The notes: generated by a model not told the origin, from the sequence alone. A stretch of 64,000 bases of DNA from Oncomelania hupensis (GCA_036898135.1 CM072511.1:72636293-72700292); one strand, 5' to 3'; counted from the stretch's first letter, positions 26,236 through 38,354 are shown. Program-made: numbers and translations.

Positions 26236-26960
26236 TAAAATTACATGCACAACTCACTAGAAACTGAAATTACTTTACAAGAAGCTAGTAAATCATTACA
26301 ATATATGAAAAATGTCAGTGGATTTAAATCAGCAGTAAACGTAAATAGCATTTTATCTTCTTAGTTCGAGGTACAGATGGGAAGTAGGCAGGGGGATCCG
26401 ATCTCGCCGTATTTATTCATAATGGGTGTTGAAATTTTGTTTTTAATGATAGAGAAAATAAAACATTAAAGAGCTTCGAATTAGACAGTTGAAAGCAAAA
26501 TATCTCAGTATGCAGCCGATAAAGAATTAATTCTAGAAGGGGACAGACATTCTTTCGAAGAAACAATTTCTACTATTCAATGTTTTGGGAAAAAAATCAG
26601 GGTTGTTTCTTAATACAGATAAGAGTAGTGCTATTTGGTTTGGTAGAATGAAAAAATTCCAAGTCCGCTACATGCCCCATCTGCACATGCAATGGAACCC
26701 AGAAAGATTTTATATTCTCGGTATCTGGTTTACTAATGACTTAAAGGAATTTGTGACAATTTCAATGAAATATTTATAGAAATTACAAACTTGTTAAGTG
26801 TGGCTTAAGCGCCAAATAACTCCATTATGATGCGCTGCTATTTTAAAATCATTAATCCTTTTCAAAATCGTGCATCTGTGGCTGTTATAGATTCAGAATA
26901 TGCAGGATCTGCTTTCGTCTTTGCGGATTTGAAAATAAAATCATTTCATCTAGGAAAGGT
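26235..26960 (+). mobile_element. L1/Tx1-like LINE fragment
   Basis: Frames read LETEITLQEASKSLQYMKN, then GSRQGDPISPYLFIMGVEIL, then GLFLNTDKSSAIWFG and NPERFYILGIWFTNDL, then WLKRQITPL-AILKSLIL. This is the reverse-transcriptase C-terminal half of the same broad group as 19142-22384, with internal deletion and several stops. Confidence 0.78.
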
Positions 26961-27269
26961 TATAATGTTTCAACATCATAACTGATAGTTATTTCAATGG
27001 CTTTAAATAAATTGCAAGCTTGCCTACTGTTTTCTATAGAAATGTGTGGATTCACAGTCTGTTATACAGGCTTTAAATTCTATAAATCGCAAGGAATGGC
27101 AATTGAAATAATTTATCAGATCAAACACGTTGTTAATAGTTAGACTATAAATTGAATTTCTGATGGTTACCATCGCATTCTGGTTTTATCTTTAATGACT
27201 GGGCAGAAGGAGAGGCAAGAAAATGTGCTTTGAATTTGAAGTCAGTCATTGTTTACATATTTGTATCTA

Positions 27270-27705
27270 GGCTACTAAAGTGGAAAACATGGACTCTCAC
27301 AGCAGTCCTACAACGAAAAATATAAAGCATGGAGATGAGATGCTAGAAAAGATTTCCGGGGCATTCCTTATACCCAGCACATCACTAATGACGACGTCCG
27401 ACAGACCATCACACAGGACAACACGATTACTTGCTCACAGTGGTGAAGAAACTGAAACTCCGATGTTATGGCTACATCATCAGAGCTTCAGTCTTGCAAA
27501 AACTATCCTGCAAGGCACGGTGCAAGGAGGCAGAAGAAAATGGAGACAGAAAAAGATGTTAGACAACATTCGAGAATGAACTGGCTTGACACTGAGTGAA
27601 GCCACGATGACTGCTGAGGACAGAGAAAGATGGAGTATGCTGGTTAAACGATCATCTCTGATGCCCTAAAGGGCTTTCGAGTTATGGGATAGGATACGAT
27701 AGGAC
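27270..27705 (+). mobile_element. EN/RT LINE copy 4, 3' fragment
   Basis: Nucleotide match to the last 430 bases of copies 1 and 2, including AGGCACGGTGCAAGGAGGCA and the GGGATAGGATA tail. Small deletions shift the frame. It ends 130 bases upstream of R1 copy B. Confidence 0.85.
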
Positions 27706-27833
27706 AGATTACTACAGAAGCAAATAGCAAAATAAAAATAACTATATTTTAAGAAAATATAATTATTCACCCAAATTTAATTCAAATGTTCGTTTTTCAA
27801 GACCTATTACATTACATTACATTACATTACATG

Positions 27834-28381
27834 ATTATTGCTTTAGGTCCAGCGGACTCTTCCGATCCAAATCAGGACCGGACAACCCCTGATCCGCATA
27901 AAAGATCTGCTGAAACAACCCTAGTGGTAAAACTGAAAGCTCTCCACCAGCCAGTCACTTTACAATAAAGACATCCCACGCAGGGGACGCTGAGGCTGTA
28001 CTCTACTTTATCGAACCCCCGTTTACAAAAACAAAATAGAATACAAACATCATTATAAATTATCAACTAAACACATACATATAAAATGCCTACATTGCTA
28101 AATAATAACATCATAGGAAGCCCTAGTGACCACCTGGCAGAAAGCGTCCAATATTCCCAAGCTGATCCAACAGACCTCATACACAAATAAGGAGTCTTGT
28201 CCAGTCCCGGAAGAGTTTTCAAGAAAAAAGGTAGATAACTGGTCTAGCGACGAAGAAGATAGTATATCAGATTGATAGGACAGAGCAGGAATGAGAAAGA
28301 GCAAATGGGAAAGACAGCGACAGTGGGAATTTAAAGCACTAAATTTCCAGAAAGTGGGGATACTATTTATATTGAAACCCC
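27834..28381 (+). repeat. R1 repeat copy B
   Basis: Full-length-looking R1: starts ATTGCTTTAGGTCCAGCGGA, continues through CCTGATCCGCATAAAAGATC and ends near AAAGTGGGGATACTATTTAT with GAAACCCC. Confidence 0.8.
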
Positions 28382-28689
28382 AGGCACCCCAACGGGGGTT
28401 CAAGACATGTTGTAACATCACCATACAATTCAGTTGTTAAATTCATTGGGAACAAAATTTTGTAAAAATATTTCTCGCTCATGTAATTGAGCTTTTCAAT
28501 GGTTCACATTTTTTTAACTGTGATTTCTGACTTTTTACTACCAATGGAAATGAAAAACATTTAAGTTACTAAGTGACGTAACTTTTTTCAGTTTGCTTAA
28601 AAATCGATAAAAATTGTATTTATGCATTTGTTATATTCCTTTCTTAAATAATTAAATAAAGAATTCATGTGTATAATCAGAGAAAGAGA

Positions 28690-28745
28690 GACATGGTTGT
28701 TGCTTTAGGTCCAGCGGACTCTTCCGAGCCAAATCAGGACCAGGA
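28690..28745 (+). repeat. R1 fragment E
   Basis: Only the first 50 bases of R1 (TTGCTTTAGGTCCAGCGGAC and on), followed at once by a GA-rich tract. The following 28746-29000 holds a GA/G run and AT-rich sequence without other features. Confidence 0.7.
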
Positions 28746-28768
28746 GAAAGAGAGCGAGAAGAGAGAGG

Positions 28769-28802
<34 letters not shown>

Positions 28803-28999
28803 AAGGAGAGAGAGACTTTTATGACTTTAAAGAAGATGGGGCATATAATGGAAAAATTAAGAATAAATATATCAATCATAAAAAAACCAATAAAACCATA
28901 TTTTACATGCAGATTATGATTTATACAGTCTGATATTTAAAATGTACATTACTATGCAGACCCAAACTCAATATATATTATTCTAATTATCAATTATTT

Positions 29000-29817
29000 G
29001 AATTCACGCATTTGCCAAACCTACACTCACATATTGGCTCATCTACTCACGACTTCCAGACACAACAAAATATTCAATGTGTACAGCCTCCTGCCTAATC
29101 ATTCTTTTATCCCTGCAGCCCATCATCTGAACAAACTGTCTTTCCTGATTGAAAACAATCACCTCTTTAAGTGTATTTGGACGAAATCTGTTACACATAT
29201 GATAAACATACAACATATGCTGCTCCGTTACTTCAGCGCCTGGGCAGAAAAGACAGCCATTCAACACACTGTGTAACGTAGCTATTCTTGTGTACTTTCA
29301 TGTTACTAATGCTTAACCTCAATTTTACAAACGAGTCTATAAAACACTTCTGCTTAATACAGTCCAAATAACTGTATGTTTACAAATTGGTCTTAATCTA
29401 TCTGTACTGACTGAATTGTTACTATTATTTAAGGCTGCATCCCTGTCTTGTTTGTTGATGTCAACGAGTCTGTTTAAATTGATACATAAGCTAATTCTCA
29501 TTACCTACACCATGAAACAGCCACACAAAGGTAAAGCCAGTTCTTTCCAAACTCTGAGCACTTCAAACAAGGCCTTTTCCTTTTATTGCAAAGCTGATTT
29601 GCACTTCCATTGAGGCTCATAGCAGTTGTAAAGGTAAAGCCTAACTACACGTAGAAGTTTACAATCTCTAGTTCATTTCCTTGGACAAACCATTTTTAAC
29701 TCTTCCCAAGAAATCACCTATGTCTAAAAACCACGACTTTACTCTTATCAATGTTGATAGTCAACCCTAATTCCTGGCACATTTGGTTAACTATGTCTAG
29801 TTGAGTTTTAAATTTTG
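29000..29817 (-). mobile_element. old LINE, C-terminal RT half (split by insertions)
   Basis: On the minus strand from 29817 down: KFKTQLDIVNQMCQELGL, TINIDKSKVVVF, KWFVQGNELEIVN, YLGFTFTTAMSLNG. These are reverse-transcriptase motifs after the FADD box, with many stops. The matching N-terminal half is at 33122-33770, so the younger LINE copy 2 and R1 copy C lie inside this element. Confidence 0.75.
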
Positions 29818-32519
29818 CTGGTTGCCGCCCAGTCTCCAGTAGACTCATTACCATCCGTCTGAGAGCAACCCCTTTCAACATTACTATCATCCAGGCCTAT
29901 GCCCCAACATCAGACTATGAAGACAGCGAAGTGGAGGATTTTTATGAAAATATACAGGCGGTCCTTGACCAAGTGCCGAAGAAGGACATAGTCATAGTGC
30001 AAGGCGACTGGAATGCCAAGGTTGGCCAAGATGCGCACCACAACTGGGGAGACACATGCGGACCCCACTGCAACAACGAGACAAATGACAGGGGTCTGAG
30101 GCTATTGGAGTTTGCCAGATACAACAATCTGGTACTGGCAAACACGCTTGGTCTCCACAAAAAATCCAGACGATGGACATGGCACAGTCCCGGCGGGGAA
30201 CATCACAACCAGATCGACTACATCATGGTCAAGAAACGCTTCAGATCAAGCATCAACATTGGCAGGACACGCACTTTTCCAGGAGCAGACATTGGAAGTG
30301 ACCACGATCTCGTGATGATGTCATTCCGGCTCCATTTGAAGAGAGTAAATACAGCAAAGTGCACTAGGCTGAAGTTCGACCTGGACAAACTGCAAGACCC
30401 GGAGGTGGCAAAAATATTTCAGGCCACAATTGGAGGGAAATTTGCACCACTGCTTATTTTGGGGGCAGGCGAAGTAGATGTCAACACCATGACCAATACC
30501 TTCAACTCAGCTGTAACAGATGCCGCCACTGAGATCCTTGGCAAGCACCGACCAAAGAAGAAGCCGTGGATCACACCTGAACTTTTGGATCTGTGTGATA
30601 AACGAAGAGAGTTAAAAAAGAAAAAGAACACCTCACAGGGAGCTGAAGTCTACCGAAAAATCAACAATGACATCCGAAAAGGCATGCGCACAGCAAAGGA
30701 GAACTGGATAGAGGATCAATGCCAGGAAATAGAGAACAATCTGAACAAGAACAACAGCAAGAAGGCCTACCAGACTGTGAAGCGGCTGACAAGTGTTAAA
30801 CAGCCCAAAGTCCCCACTATCCAAAGCAAGTCTGGCATTTGCCTTACAGAAGAACAAGAAGTCTTGGACAGATGGACAGAGTACTGCTCTGACCTTTACA
30901 ACCATACACCAAATGGAGACCCATCAGTTCTAGCATGTCCCGAGAGCAGAGAAGAAGAAGAAATCCTCCCAATTCTCCGGGAAGAAGTTGAAGAAGTTGA
31001 GGCAGCAGTGCAATCGCTGAAGAAAGGGAAGTCAGCGGGAGTGGACAACATACCAGCGGAACTGCTACAAGCAGGAGGAGAAGCGATGACTGATGCTCTC
31101 ACCATTATCTGTAACAAGATCTGGCAGAGTGGGGAATGGCCTACACCATGGACCCAGTCGCTTGTCATCACTCTTCCCAAAAAAGGTAACCTTCAGGAGT
31201 GTGAAAATTACCGCACCATCAGCTTCATCAGCCATCCCAGCAAGGTCCTCCTGAAAATAATACTCAACAGGTTGAAACCACAAGCTGAACAAATCATTGC
31301 TGAAGAACAAGCAGGATTCATGGCAGGGCGAAGTACCACTGAACAGATTTTCAACCTCAGAATAATCTGTGAGAAATACCTACAGCACCAACAACATCTA
31401 TATCATGTGTTCATAGACTTCAAGAAGGTATTTGACCGAGTCTGGCATGCAGCTCTATGGGCAACCATGAAAGTGTACAACATCAGCCCTAAAATTATAG
31501 AAGTCATCAAAAGCCTGTATGACAAGGCTACCAGTGCAGTCCTCCATAACAGCGTCTTCGGGAACTGGTTCAGAACAACAATCGGTGTGCGTCAAGGATG
31601 CCTACTCTCTCCAACACTCTTCAACATCTTCCTAGAGCGCATCATGTCAGATGCTCTTGCAGATCACGAAAGCACAGTCAGCATAGGGGGCAGAGCAATC
31701 TCCAATCTTCGTTTTGCGGATGATATTGATGGATTGGCTGGAGAGGAACAAGAACTTGAACAGCTTGTACAGAGGCTTGACACCACCTCCAGAGCTTATG
31801 GAATGGAAATAAGTGCAGAGAAGACCAAAATGATGACCAACAACACCAATGGCATCAACACGGACATCAAAGTACAAGGCCAATCCCTCAACACAGTGCA
31901 CAGCTTCAAATATTTAGGAGCCATTGTGTCAGACAATGGGTCTCGACAGGAAGTCCTCTCCAGGATCGCACAAACAACTGCTGCCCTGACAAGGTTGAAG
32001 CCCATTTGGAAAGACAGAACCATCAGTCTACATTCCAAAGTAAGACTGCTGCGCTCTCTGGTCATCTCCATCTTCCTATATGCTTGCGAAGCATGGACCC
32101 TCACAGCAGATCTCCAACGAAGAATACAAAGCATGGAGATGAGGTGCTACAGAAGACTTCTGTGCATTTCCTATACCCAACACATCACCAACGACGAAGT
32201 CCGACAGACCATCACACAAGCCATTGGACAACACGATGACCTGCTCACAGTGGTGAAGAAACGGAAACTCCGATGGTATGGCCACGTCACCAGATCATCA
32301 GGCCTTGCAAAGACCATTCTGCAAGGCACAGTGCAAGGAGGTAGAAGAAGGGGGAGACCGAAAAAGAGGTGGGAGGACAACATTCGAGAATGGACTGGTT
32401 TGACACTGAGCGAAGCCATGAGGGCTGCTGAGGACAGAGAAAGATGGAGTATGCTGGTTAAGCGATCATCTGTGGTGCCCCTACGACCTTCGGGTTATGG
32501 GACAGGATAGGATAGGATA
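29818..32519 (+). mobile_element. EN/RT LINE copy 2 (CFDP2/RTE-like), open frame
   Basis: The same family as copy 1, truncated within the endonuclease at a point 120 bases further in. It ends in a GGATA-type tail. It sits inside an older LINE (29000-29817 and 33122-33770). No target duplication was found across its own ends; the old LINE seems to have lost a few codons at the insertion point. Confidence 0.92.
29820..32510 (+). CDS. LINE endonuclease (partial)/reverse transcriptase
   Basis: An unbroken frame of 896 codons from the truncation point; the first internal Met gives 859 residues. Order by residue from that Met: C-terminal part of the AP-endonuclease-like domain (DWNAKVGQD near 27, SDHDLVMM near 124), thumb-proximal basic region, then reverse transcriptase with KSAGVDNIPAELL near 366, FIDFKKVFDRV near 494 (motif A), GVRQGCLLSPTLFNIF near 547, RFADDIDGL near 594 (catalytic FADD), and a C-terminal GRRRGRPKKRWEDNIREW near 800. 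All RT catalytic aspartates seen are present. The endonuclease N-terminus is missing, so the copy cannot be autonomous, but the intact RT suggests recent insertion. Motif A has Val where copy 1 has Ala. Confidence 0.9.
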   Translation, partial: GCRPVSSRLITIRLRATPFNITIIQAYAPTSDYEDSEVEDFYENIQAVLDQVPKKDIVIVQGDWNAKVGQDAHHNWGDTCGPHCNNETNDRGLRLLEFARYNNLVLANTLGLHKKSRRWTWHSPGGEHHNQIDYIMVKKRFRSSINIGRTRTFPGADIGSDHDLVMMSFRLHLKRVNTAKCTRLKFDLDKLQDPEVAKIFQATIGGKFAPLLILGAGEVDVNTMTNTFNSAVTDAATEILGKHRPKKKPWITPELLDLCDKRRELKKKKNTSQGAEVYRKINNDIRKGMRTAKENWIEDQCQEIENNLNKNNSKKAYQTVKRLTSVKQPKVPTIQSKSGICLTEEQEVLDRWTEYCSDLYNHTPNGDPSVLACPESREEEEILPILREEVEEVEAAVQSLKKGKSAGVDNIPAELLQAGGEAMTDALTIICNKIWQSGEWPTPWTQSLVITLPKKGNLQECENYRTISFISHPSKVLLKIILNRLKPQAEQIIAEEQAGFMAGRSTTEQIFNLRIICEKYLQHQQHLYHVFIDFKKVFDRVWHAALWATMKVYNISPKIIEVIKSLYDKATSAVLHNSVFGNWFRTTIGVRQGCLLSPTLFNIFLERIMSDALADHESTVSIGGRAISNLRFADDIDGLAGEEQELEQLVQRLDTTSRAYGMEISAEKTKMMTNNTNGINTDIKVQGQSLNTVHSFKYLGAIVSDNGSRQEVLSRIAQTTAALTRLKPIWKDRTISLHSKVRLLRSLVISIFLYACEAWTLTADLQRRIQSMEMRCYRRLLCISYTQHITNDEVRQTITQAIGQHDDLLTVVKKRKLRWYGHVTRSSGLAKTILQGTVQGGRRRGRPKKRWEDNIREWTGLTLSEAMRAAEDRERWSMLVKRSSVVPLRPSGYGTG

Positions 32520-32531
32520 GAACAAGACAGC
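32520..32531 (+). repeat. target-site duplication of R1 copy C, left
   Basis: GAACAAGACAGC, repeated exactly at 33122-33133. It begins directly after the GGATA tail of LINE copy 2. Confidence 0.85.
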
Positions 32532-33121
32532 TATTCATTGCTTACAGGGTCCAGCGGATTGCTAAGAGCCAAAAACTGGAATACAAAATCGGGACCACAA
32601 CTTGGTTCAAAGAGGACTCACCCATGATCCGTATAAAAGATCTGCTGAAACAAACCTAGTGGTGACACTGAAGGCACTCCACGTGCCGGTCACTTTACAA
32701 TAACGGCATCCCACGCAGGGGACGCTGAGGCTATCCTCTAATTTATCGAACCCCCGTTTACAAAAACAAAATAGAATATAAACATCATAAAATATCAACA
32801 AAACACATATAGATATAAAATGCCTACATTGCTAAATAACAACATCATAGGAAACCCTAGTGACCATTTGGCAGAAAGCGTCCAATATTCCCAAGATGAC
32901 CCAACAGACCTCATACACAAATGAGGAGTTTTGGAAGAGTTTTCAAGAAAAAAGATAGCGAAGAAGAAGATAGTATAGTAGATTGATATAACATAGTAAG
33001 AATGAGAAAGAACAAAGGAGAATGACAGCGACAGTGAGAATGTAAAACACTAAATTTTCAGAAAGTGGGGAAAAAATTTATTTGTTGGGTTGTTGTTGGT
33101 GGTGGGTGTGTGTGTGTGTTT
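32532..33121 (+). repeat. R1 repeat copy C with target duplication
   Basis: About 590 bases between two exact copies of GAACAAGACAGC, which defines the ends of the R1 unit: it starts TATTCATTGCTTACAGGGTC and ends in a GGTGGGTGTG/TGTGTT stretch. Variable 12 bp duplication without inverted ends points to LINE-driven mobilisation. R1 has no reverse transcriptase and no obvious tRNA, 7SL or 5S head, so its class is open. Confidence 0.8.
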
Positions 33122-33770
33122 GAACAAGACAGCAAAGCCAAGTCAGCAAAGAGCAAAATAGCAATATGAAAGCTCAACAAGACCAGGCACGAGTCTCCAA
33201 GCCTGCTCTGGTCAGCAACTCTGGATGCTAGCTCGTTATTTGTCACCTAGAACATTGTGGAGCTTAACATACAGCCTTGCTTTAACCCCCGAGGGCACTC
33301 AAATGTCTCCGTAAGTTCATGAATTACACAAACACAAGCGCGAGAACTGATTGGTACATTGATCGGATTCCCTTTACGAATTTGGATAAAGCACCACTTC
33401 TACATTGCAATACAAGTTTCTTTCTCAATTGTTTCAAACGCCTTCTTCAAATCGAATAAAGCTACATATAGTTTGCCTCCCTTTTTGGTCAGATACTTCA
33501 GAGTAACAGCATATATAGTGTAAATACATGGTTTACGATGGAGTACCATCTTCAAAACCCTGTGTTTTGTTAATTTTATTAATTGCTTAGAGCCATGTAT
33601 AAAGTGGTTTAAAATTGATGTATAACACTTCCCTAAAAAAACTCAGCAGTGGTATATCTCTGTAAATGTCTGGTATTTCTAGGTCACATTTCTTTTAAAT
33701 AGGTACTATGATACGTTTAGTACATACCTCAGGATAATGACCACTAGGGAATATTTAATTGAAGAGTTCG
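33122..33770 (-). mobile_element. old LINE, N-terminal RT half (split by insertions)
   Basis: On the minus strand: KLYVALFDLKKAFETI (motif A), ECPRGLKQGCMLS, NELASRVADQSRLGD and ILLFADLALLSCS (FADD changed to FADL). The frame continues after the insertion at 29817 with KFKTQLDIVNQ. Several stops show it is inactive. Confidence 0.75.
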
Positions 33771-33843
33771 ACCAAAACGAGAAACACAACGTCTCCACCA
33801 CACTTCAACATTTCACATTGAATGCCGTCGCAAACAAAAGCTT

Positions 33844-34107
<264 letters not shown>

Positions 34108-34110
<3 letters not shown>

Positions 34111-35337
34111 TGTTATCAAAAAGAAGGAAAGACAGAAAGACATTCAAAACAATGAAAAAGACAAAAGATTGCTATAAATACAAATCAAACACTCACTCCT
34201 TCCCTCGGTGCCTTGGTCCTCTTCGCTCATGGTGCTGACCCGTGGTGATGTCCTTGACTTGGCCCCCAGCTCCGTCGGTCCGGTGGTGGTGCTGGAACTT
34301 AGAACAGAAGATTAGGAGTGCGTGTAGCATAACATCATTCTCTCCCTCGTTCATAGCCACATCAATGTAGAGATCTCAAAGTAGGTGCACCTACTTTACG
34401 CGAAATCAAAACATTGATGACTCTCTCTCACGCTCCCAACCCTTTCCCCTTCCCCCTCCCTTCCCGTCCCCTCCTCCGCGGCCGCGGCGTTCCGTCCTCG
34501 GCTGGCTGTTCCCTTCGTGGTGCTGTGGTCCTCGGGGCCTACTGAAAAGTGGAAAGGCAGAATTAGCGACTCGTGGGGGCCAGGACGCCTACTCCTGTCA
34601 CAGATACGTGAGTATCTGCCCACTGCCCGCTAATTTCTAGGGAATGGGAGGAATCAAGAGCCCGAGGAGGGTGAGGCCTACCCTGGCCCTTTATTCCTGG
34701 TTTGTAAGAACTAACATCGCAAGTCCTAAGTGAACTTTGATGTCAACCCTTACAGGGAGTTACCCTAACACTACACCATTTACCAACACCACACCAATTT
34801 CCTAAAATACTAGGAGAGGAAAATACTAAACCGACATTTTTTCTCCACTGAAGTCCTGAGCGGTTGTCGCGTCGTCCGGTGTTGACTCCTGGCCTTGTGT
34901 TGACTGAATGACGCAAAAAAAAACAAACAGTTCACTTAGCCTACTGTGACCGGGAAAATGTGTGAACTCGATCTCACTAAACACCAAGTTGTTGTAACTA
35001 CCACTGTCGTGCGATGACAAAACAAAGTAAGATCAGGGACACAAAGTAGAGAAACTGACATGTTTAGTAGGCCAATCAGTTCCTTTCTTAGTGTTTTTAT
35101 GACTTTGTATGTCTGGATCATGCACTATAGAGGCACCCGTCTCGCCGTATCATCTTTGAGCATATAAACAAATATGACAAAATGGACTTACACTGTTTTA
35201 TCACCGCATGGCAGATCAGAACAGTAAATATATAACGACATAATATTGCAGAAAGCACTGAAAAGCAAAAAGTTGCAGTGCTTTTTGACAGGAGAAATGC
35301 AATTCCAAGGCAAAATCCTATGTATTTGATTCTATGA
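34108..35337. other. unassigned interval, partly GC-rich
   Basis: 34200-34620 is the most GC-rich stretch nearby, with a short GCGGCCGCGG block near 34480. It could be a CpG-rich regulatory region, but no exon or promoter element could be supported. Confidence 0.4.
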
Positions 35338-36118
35338 CAGCCTACTAGCGCCAAAACCTGATAATTACAAATATCACGAGATTATTACAAATATCATGAA
35401 ATAATTACAATTATCAATGGATAATTACAATTATCATTGAAAAATTATAAAATCTTCGCTTGATCACGTTTAATTTTCAGTTTTGGCTCTAGCAATCCGC
35501 CTGGAAATGCGCCCAAACCGAAAATTGTAATTATCACATATTAATTACAATGTTCAGTTCATAATTACATTTTTTACGTGATCGTGCTTAATTCTGACTA
35601 AGGCGGCTTACTAGCGCTAAAACGTGTATTTGCAGGTATTAGTAATAACAGTAATTAACACGTGTTTTGTATAATTCACATTATGACGGCCTACAAGCGC
35701 CAAAACCTGATAATTACAAATATTATGTGATAATTACAAATATAAACGACATATTTTCAATTCACGCGCGTAAAAATTGTAATTATCAAGTTAAAATTAC
35801 AATTTTCGGTTTTGGCCTATTTCCAGACGGATTGCTAGAGCCAACATTGAAAAATTACACATGATCACGCACAGATATTTGTAATGTTTGAATGATAATT
35901 GTAATTAACCCTTGATAATTGTAGTTTTCCTATGATATTTGTATTTATCTCATAATATGTGTAATTATCAAGTTTTGGCGATAGGAAGGCGTGGCAAATA
36001 CTGATAATAATTAATTAACACTGTAGATTACCGGCATCTCTGTAATTTACACAGAACACGTGTTAATTGCAATTATCTCGTGCTAATGGTAACTCTCGGT
36101 TTTGACGATAGTAGGCCG
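35338..36118. mobile_element. palindromic AT-rich element built of ATAATTACAATTAT units
   Basis: Ends are inverted: CAGCCTACTAGCGCCAAAAC on the left and its imperfect complement GTTTTGACGATAGTAGGCCG on the right. About 15-20 short units of the form GATAATTACAAATATCA or ACAATTATCA fill the interior in both orientations. A second inverted pair lies inside: TTTGGCTCTAGCAATCCGCC near 35483 and its complement near 35815-35840. Flanking TGA on each side may be a three-base duplication. Confidence 0.6.
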
Positions 36119-36364
36119 TGATATGATTCATTTTGGCAATAAAGTAGGCCTATGTTGACTTAAAACATGAACGGGATGGTAATTCTTTCTCTTTCCATTC
36201 TTTTTTTTTCCTCTCTCCCTTCCTCCCTTACCCCCCACCTCCACTCTCACACACACAGCCATATTCGCACGGGGTCGTAGTGAATGAAATGAACGCTCTG
36301 TCTGTCTGTCTGTCTTGTCTGTCTGCCGCTCTCTGTCTCTGTATCTTCTCAATCTCCCTCTTTG

Positions 36365-36366
<2 letters not shown>

Positions 36367-36441
<75 letters not shown>

Positions 36442-36500
36442 CTCTATCTCTCTTTGTCACTCTATTTCTCTCAACCTTCTCTGTCTCTCTCGCTGTATCT

Positions 36501-36540
<40 letters not shown>
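36367..36540. repeat. (CT)n microsatellite
   Basis: Pure CT to about 36438, then interrupted CT to 36540. Confidence 0.95.
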
Positions 36541-36542
<2 letters not shown>

Positions 36543-36607
36543 GTGGTTTGTGGTTTGTTAATAGTGTGAATGTGAGTGTGAGTGAGTGAGAATAGTTTGA
36601 TGTATCA

Positions 36608-36823
36608 ATTTTTGGAACAAGTTTTCATTATTAACGATAATGTTATTGTTAAAGTATACTAAGTTAAAGGACGTGTTGTAAGACTTTGCTTAAAGCTTAA
36701 AACCTTTATCCTTTATTTTGGAGCAAGTTTTCATTATTAACGATACTGTTATTGTTAAAGTATACTAAGTTAAAGGACGTGTTGTATGACTTTGCTTAAA
36801 GCTTAAAACCTTTATCATATTTG
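36608..36823 (+). repeat. 106 bp tandem duplication
   Basis: CAAGTTTTCATTATTAACGA at 36618 recurs at 36724, followed in both units by AAAGTATACTAAGTTAAAGG and GCTTAAAGCTTAAAACCTTT. Two units, nearly identical. Confidence 0.9.
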
Positions 36824-36847
36824 ATTACAATTTTCAACATCAACTTG

Positions 36848-36851
<4 letters not shown>

Positions 36852-36941
<90 letters not shown>

Positions 36942-36978
36942 TCTTCTTCTTCTTCTTCTTCTTCTTCTTCTTCTTCTT
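36852..36978. repeat. (CT)n(CTT)n microsatellite
   Basis: CT run to about 36939 directly followed by CTT run. Confidence 0.95.
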
Positions 36979-37217
36979 GTGTATCGTCAGTCGCGTAATC
37001 GTCACTTTACATCTATGGAGTTTTTATCTTCAGACGTCCATGAATGAAACCTCACTGGCCAACTATAGCGTAGGGCAGACGAATGCCTGCGTCACACGCA
37101 CACACTGCGTAGCCGAGATTAGCCGAGACGGAGTGGCGAACGTATGACTCAGCCACGCAGTGTGAAAAAGGGTGTCATTCCACTTCAACCAGTTGTATAG
37201 TGTAATTTTTTTGTTAT

Positions 37218-37304
37218 ACACACACACACACACACACACACCCACCCACACACACACACGCACACACACACACACAGACACACACCCACCTACACACACA
37301 CACA

Positions 37305-37343
<39 letters not shown>
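37218..37343. repeat. (CA)n microsatellite
   Basis: CA run with interruptions CCCACCCA, GCAC and CCTA. Confidence 0.95.
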
Positions 37344-37345
<2 letters not shown>

Positions 37346-38350
37346 ATAGCTAAAATTCTAACCATCCATCTTGAACACTCCCTCCATTCGACTTCGTGTT
37401 CCTTTTACATTCGCGCGCATGCACGCGCACAGACCCACGCGCGTCTATAGTAGACCTACTTGTACGAAACTAACTCTGACACAGTAGCTCTCACCATAAA
37501 ACATGGCGTCAACACGTGCTTGCACCAGCAATGGAGCAGAAAATTTCATACATTCCATAAAATGACATTTTAATTTGGAGGGTTGAAAGAATCTTAGCCT
37601 ACATGTAATAGTAGGTATCACTATTGCTAAATACTACAGTACAGAATTATCAATAATGTACTCCCCCTCCTCCCTCTTCCACCTCCCCTTCCCTCCACCC
37701 CCATACCCCCATCGAAATTCAGGGGGTTTAATTTTGGTAATGACTCTGTAATCGGGCGTTCACTTCCACCCGTTTCGCGACATTGGCACGGTAGAAAACC
37801 CGGTCATCAGTCAAAAGAGCATGCAGTGACAGACTCAAAATATGACACATGATATGTGTACAGCTAGATTGATCACTCCGGGTGACTCAGTTGCCTTGGA
37901 CGCTTGACTGTGTGCCTGGCGTTTGGGAGGCTTATATTAGATCCTGATTTTGATTAGCCTCTTGAGCAGCTCTTTGAGCCAGATAAGAACTTATAATTTC
38001 ATTTTCCTTTTTCCAAGGAGATCGTACAATCATCGACTATCCATGTGATTTTGGGGGAGTATGATTCTACAAAGAGAATAATCCATAGATGCGCCTGCAT
38101 CGTTTATGCGAATTTAATTTTCTTTCGGACTTGGTTGTCATGGGGACTATTTGCTTCATGAATAACCGGTCTGGTTTTTCTCGGGACCTGTAGTTTTCTG
38201 TTTCCAGCAAAAGCGACGATAGATATGGCATTGTGATAGGGAAGATCGGTCGATAAGCTTACTTCATTGACGATTTAATGACTTGTTGACTTAGGTGTTG
38301 ATCGAAGTCGCTGTCGTTAGCATCGTCGTTGCTGTCTTAGTCATACTTGA
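37344..38350. other. unassigned interval
   Basis: No supportable exon, element end or array was seen. Pyrimidine-rich patch at 37660-37710. Confidence 0.5.
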
Positions 38351-38354
38351 TACT

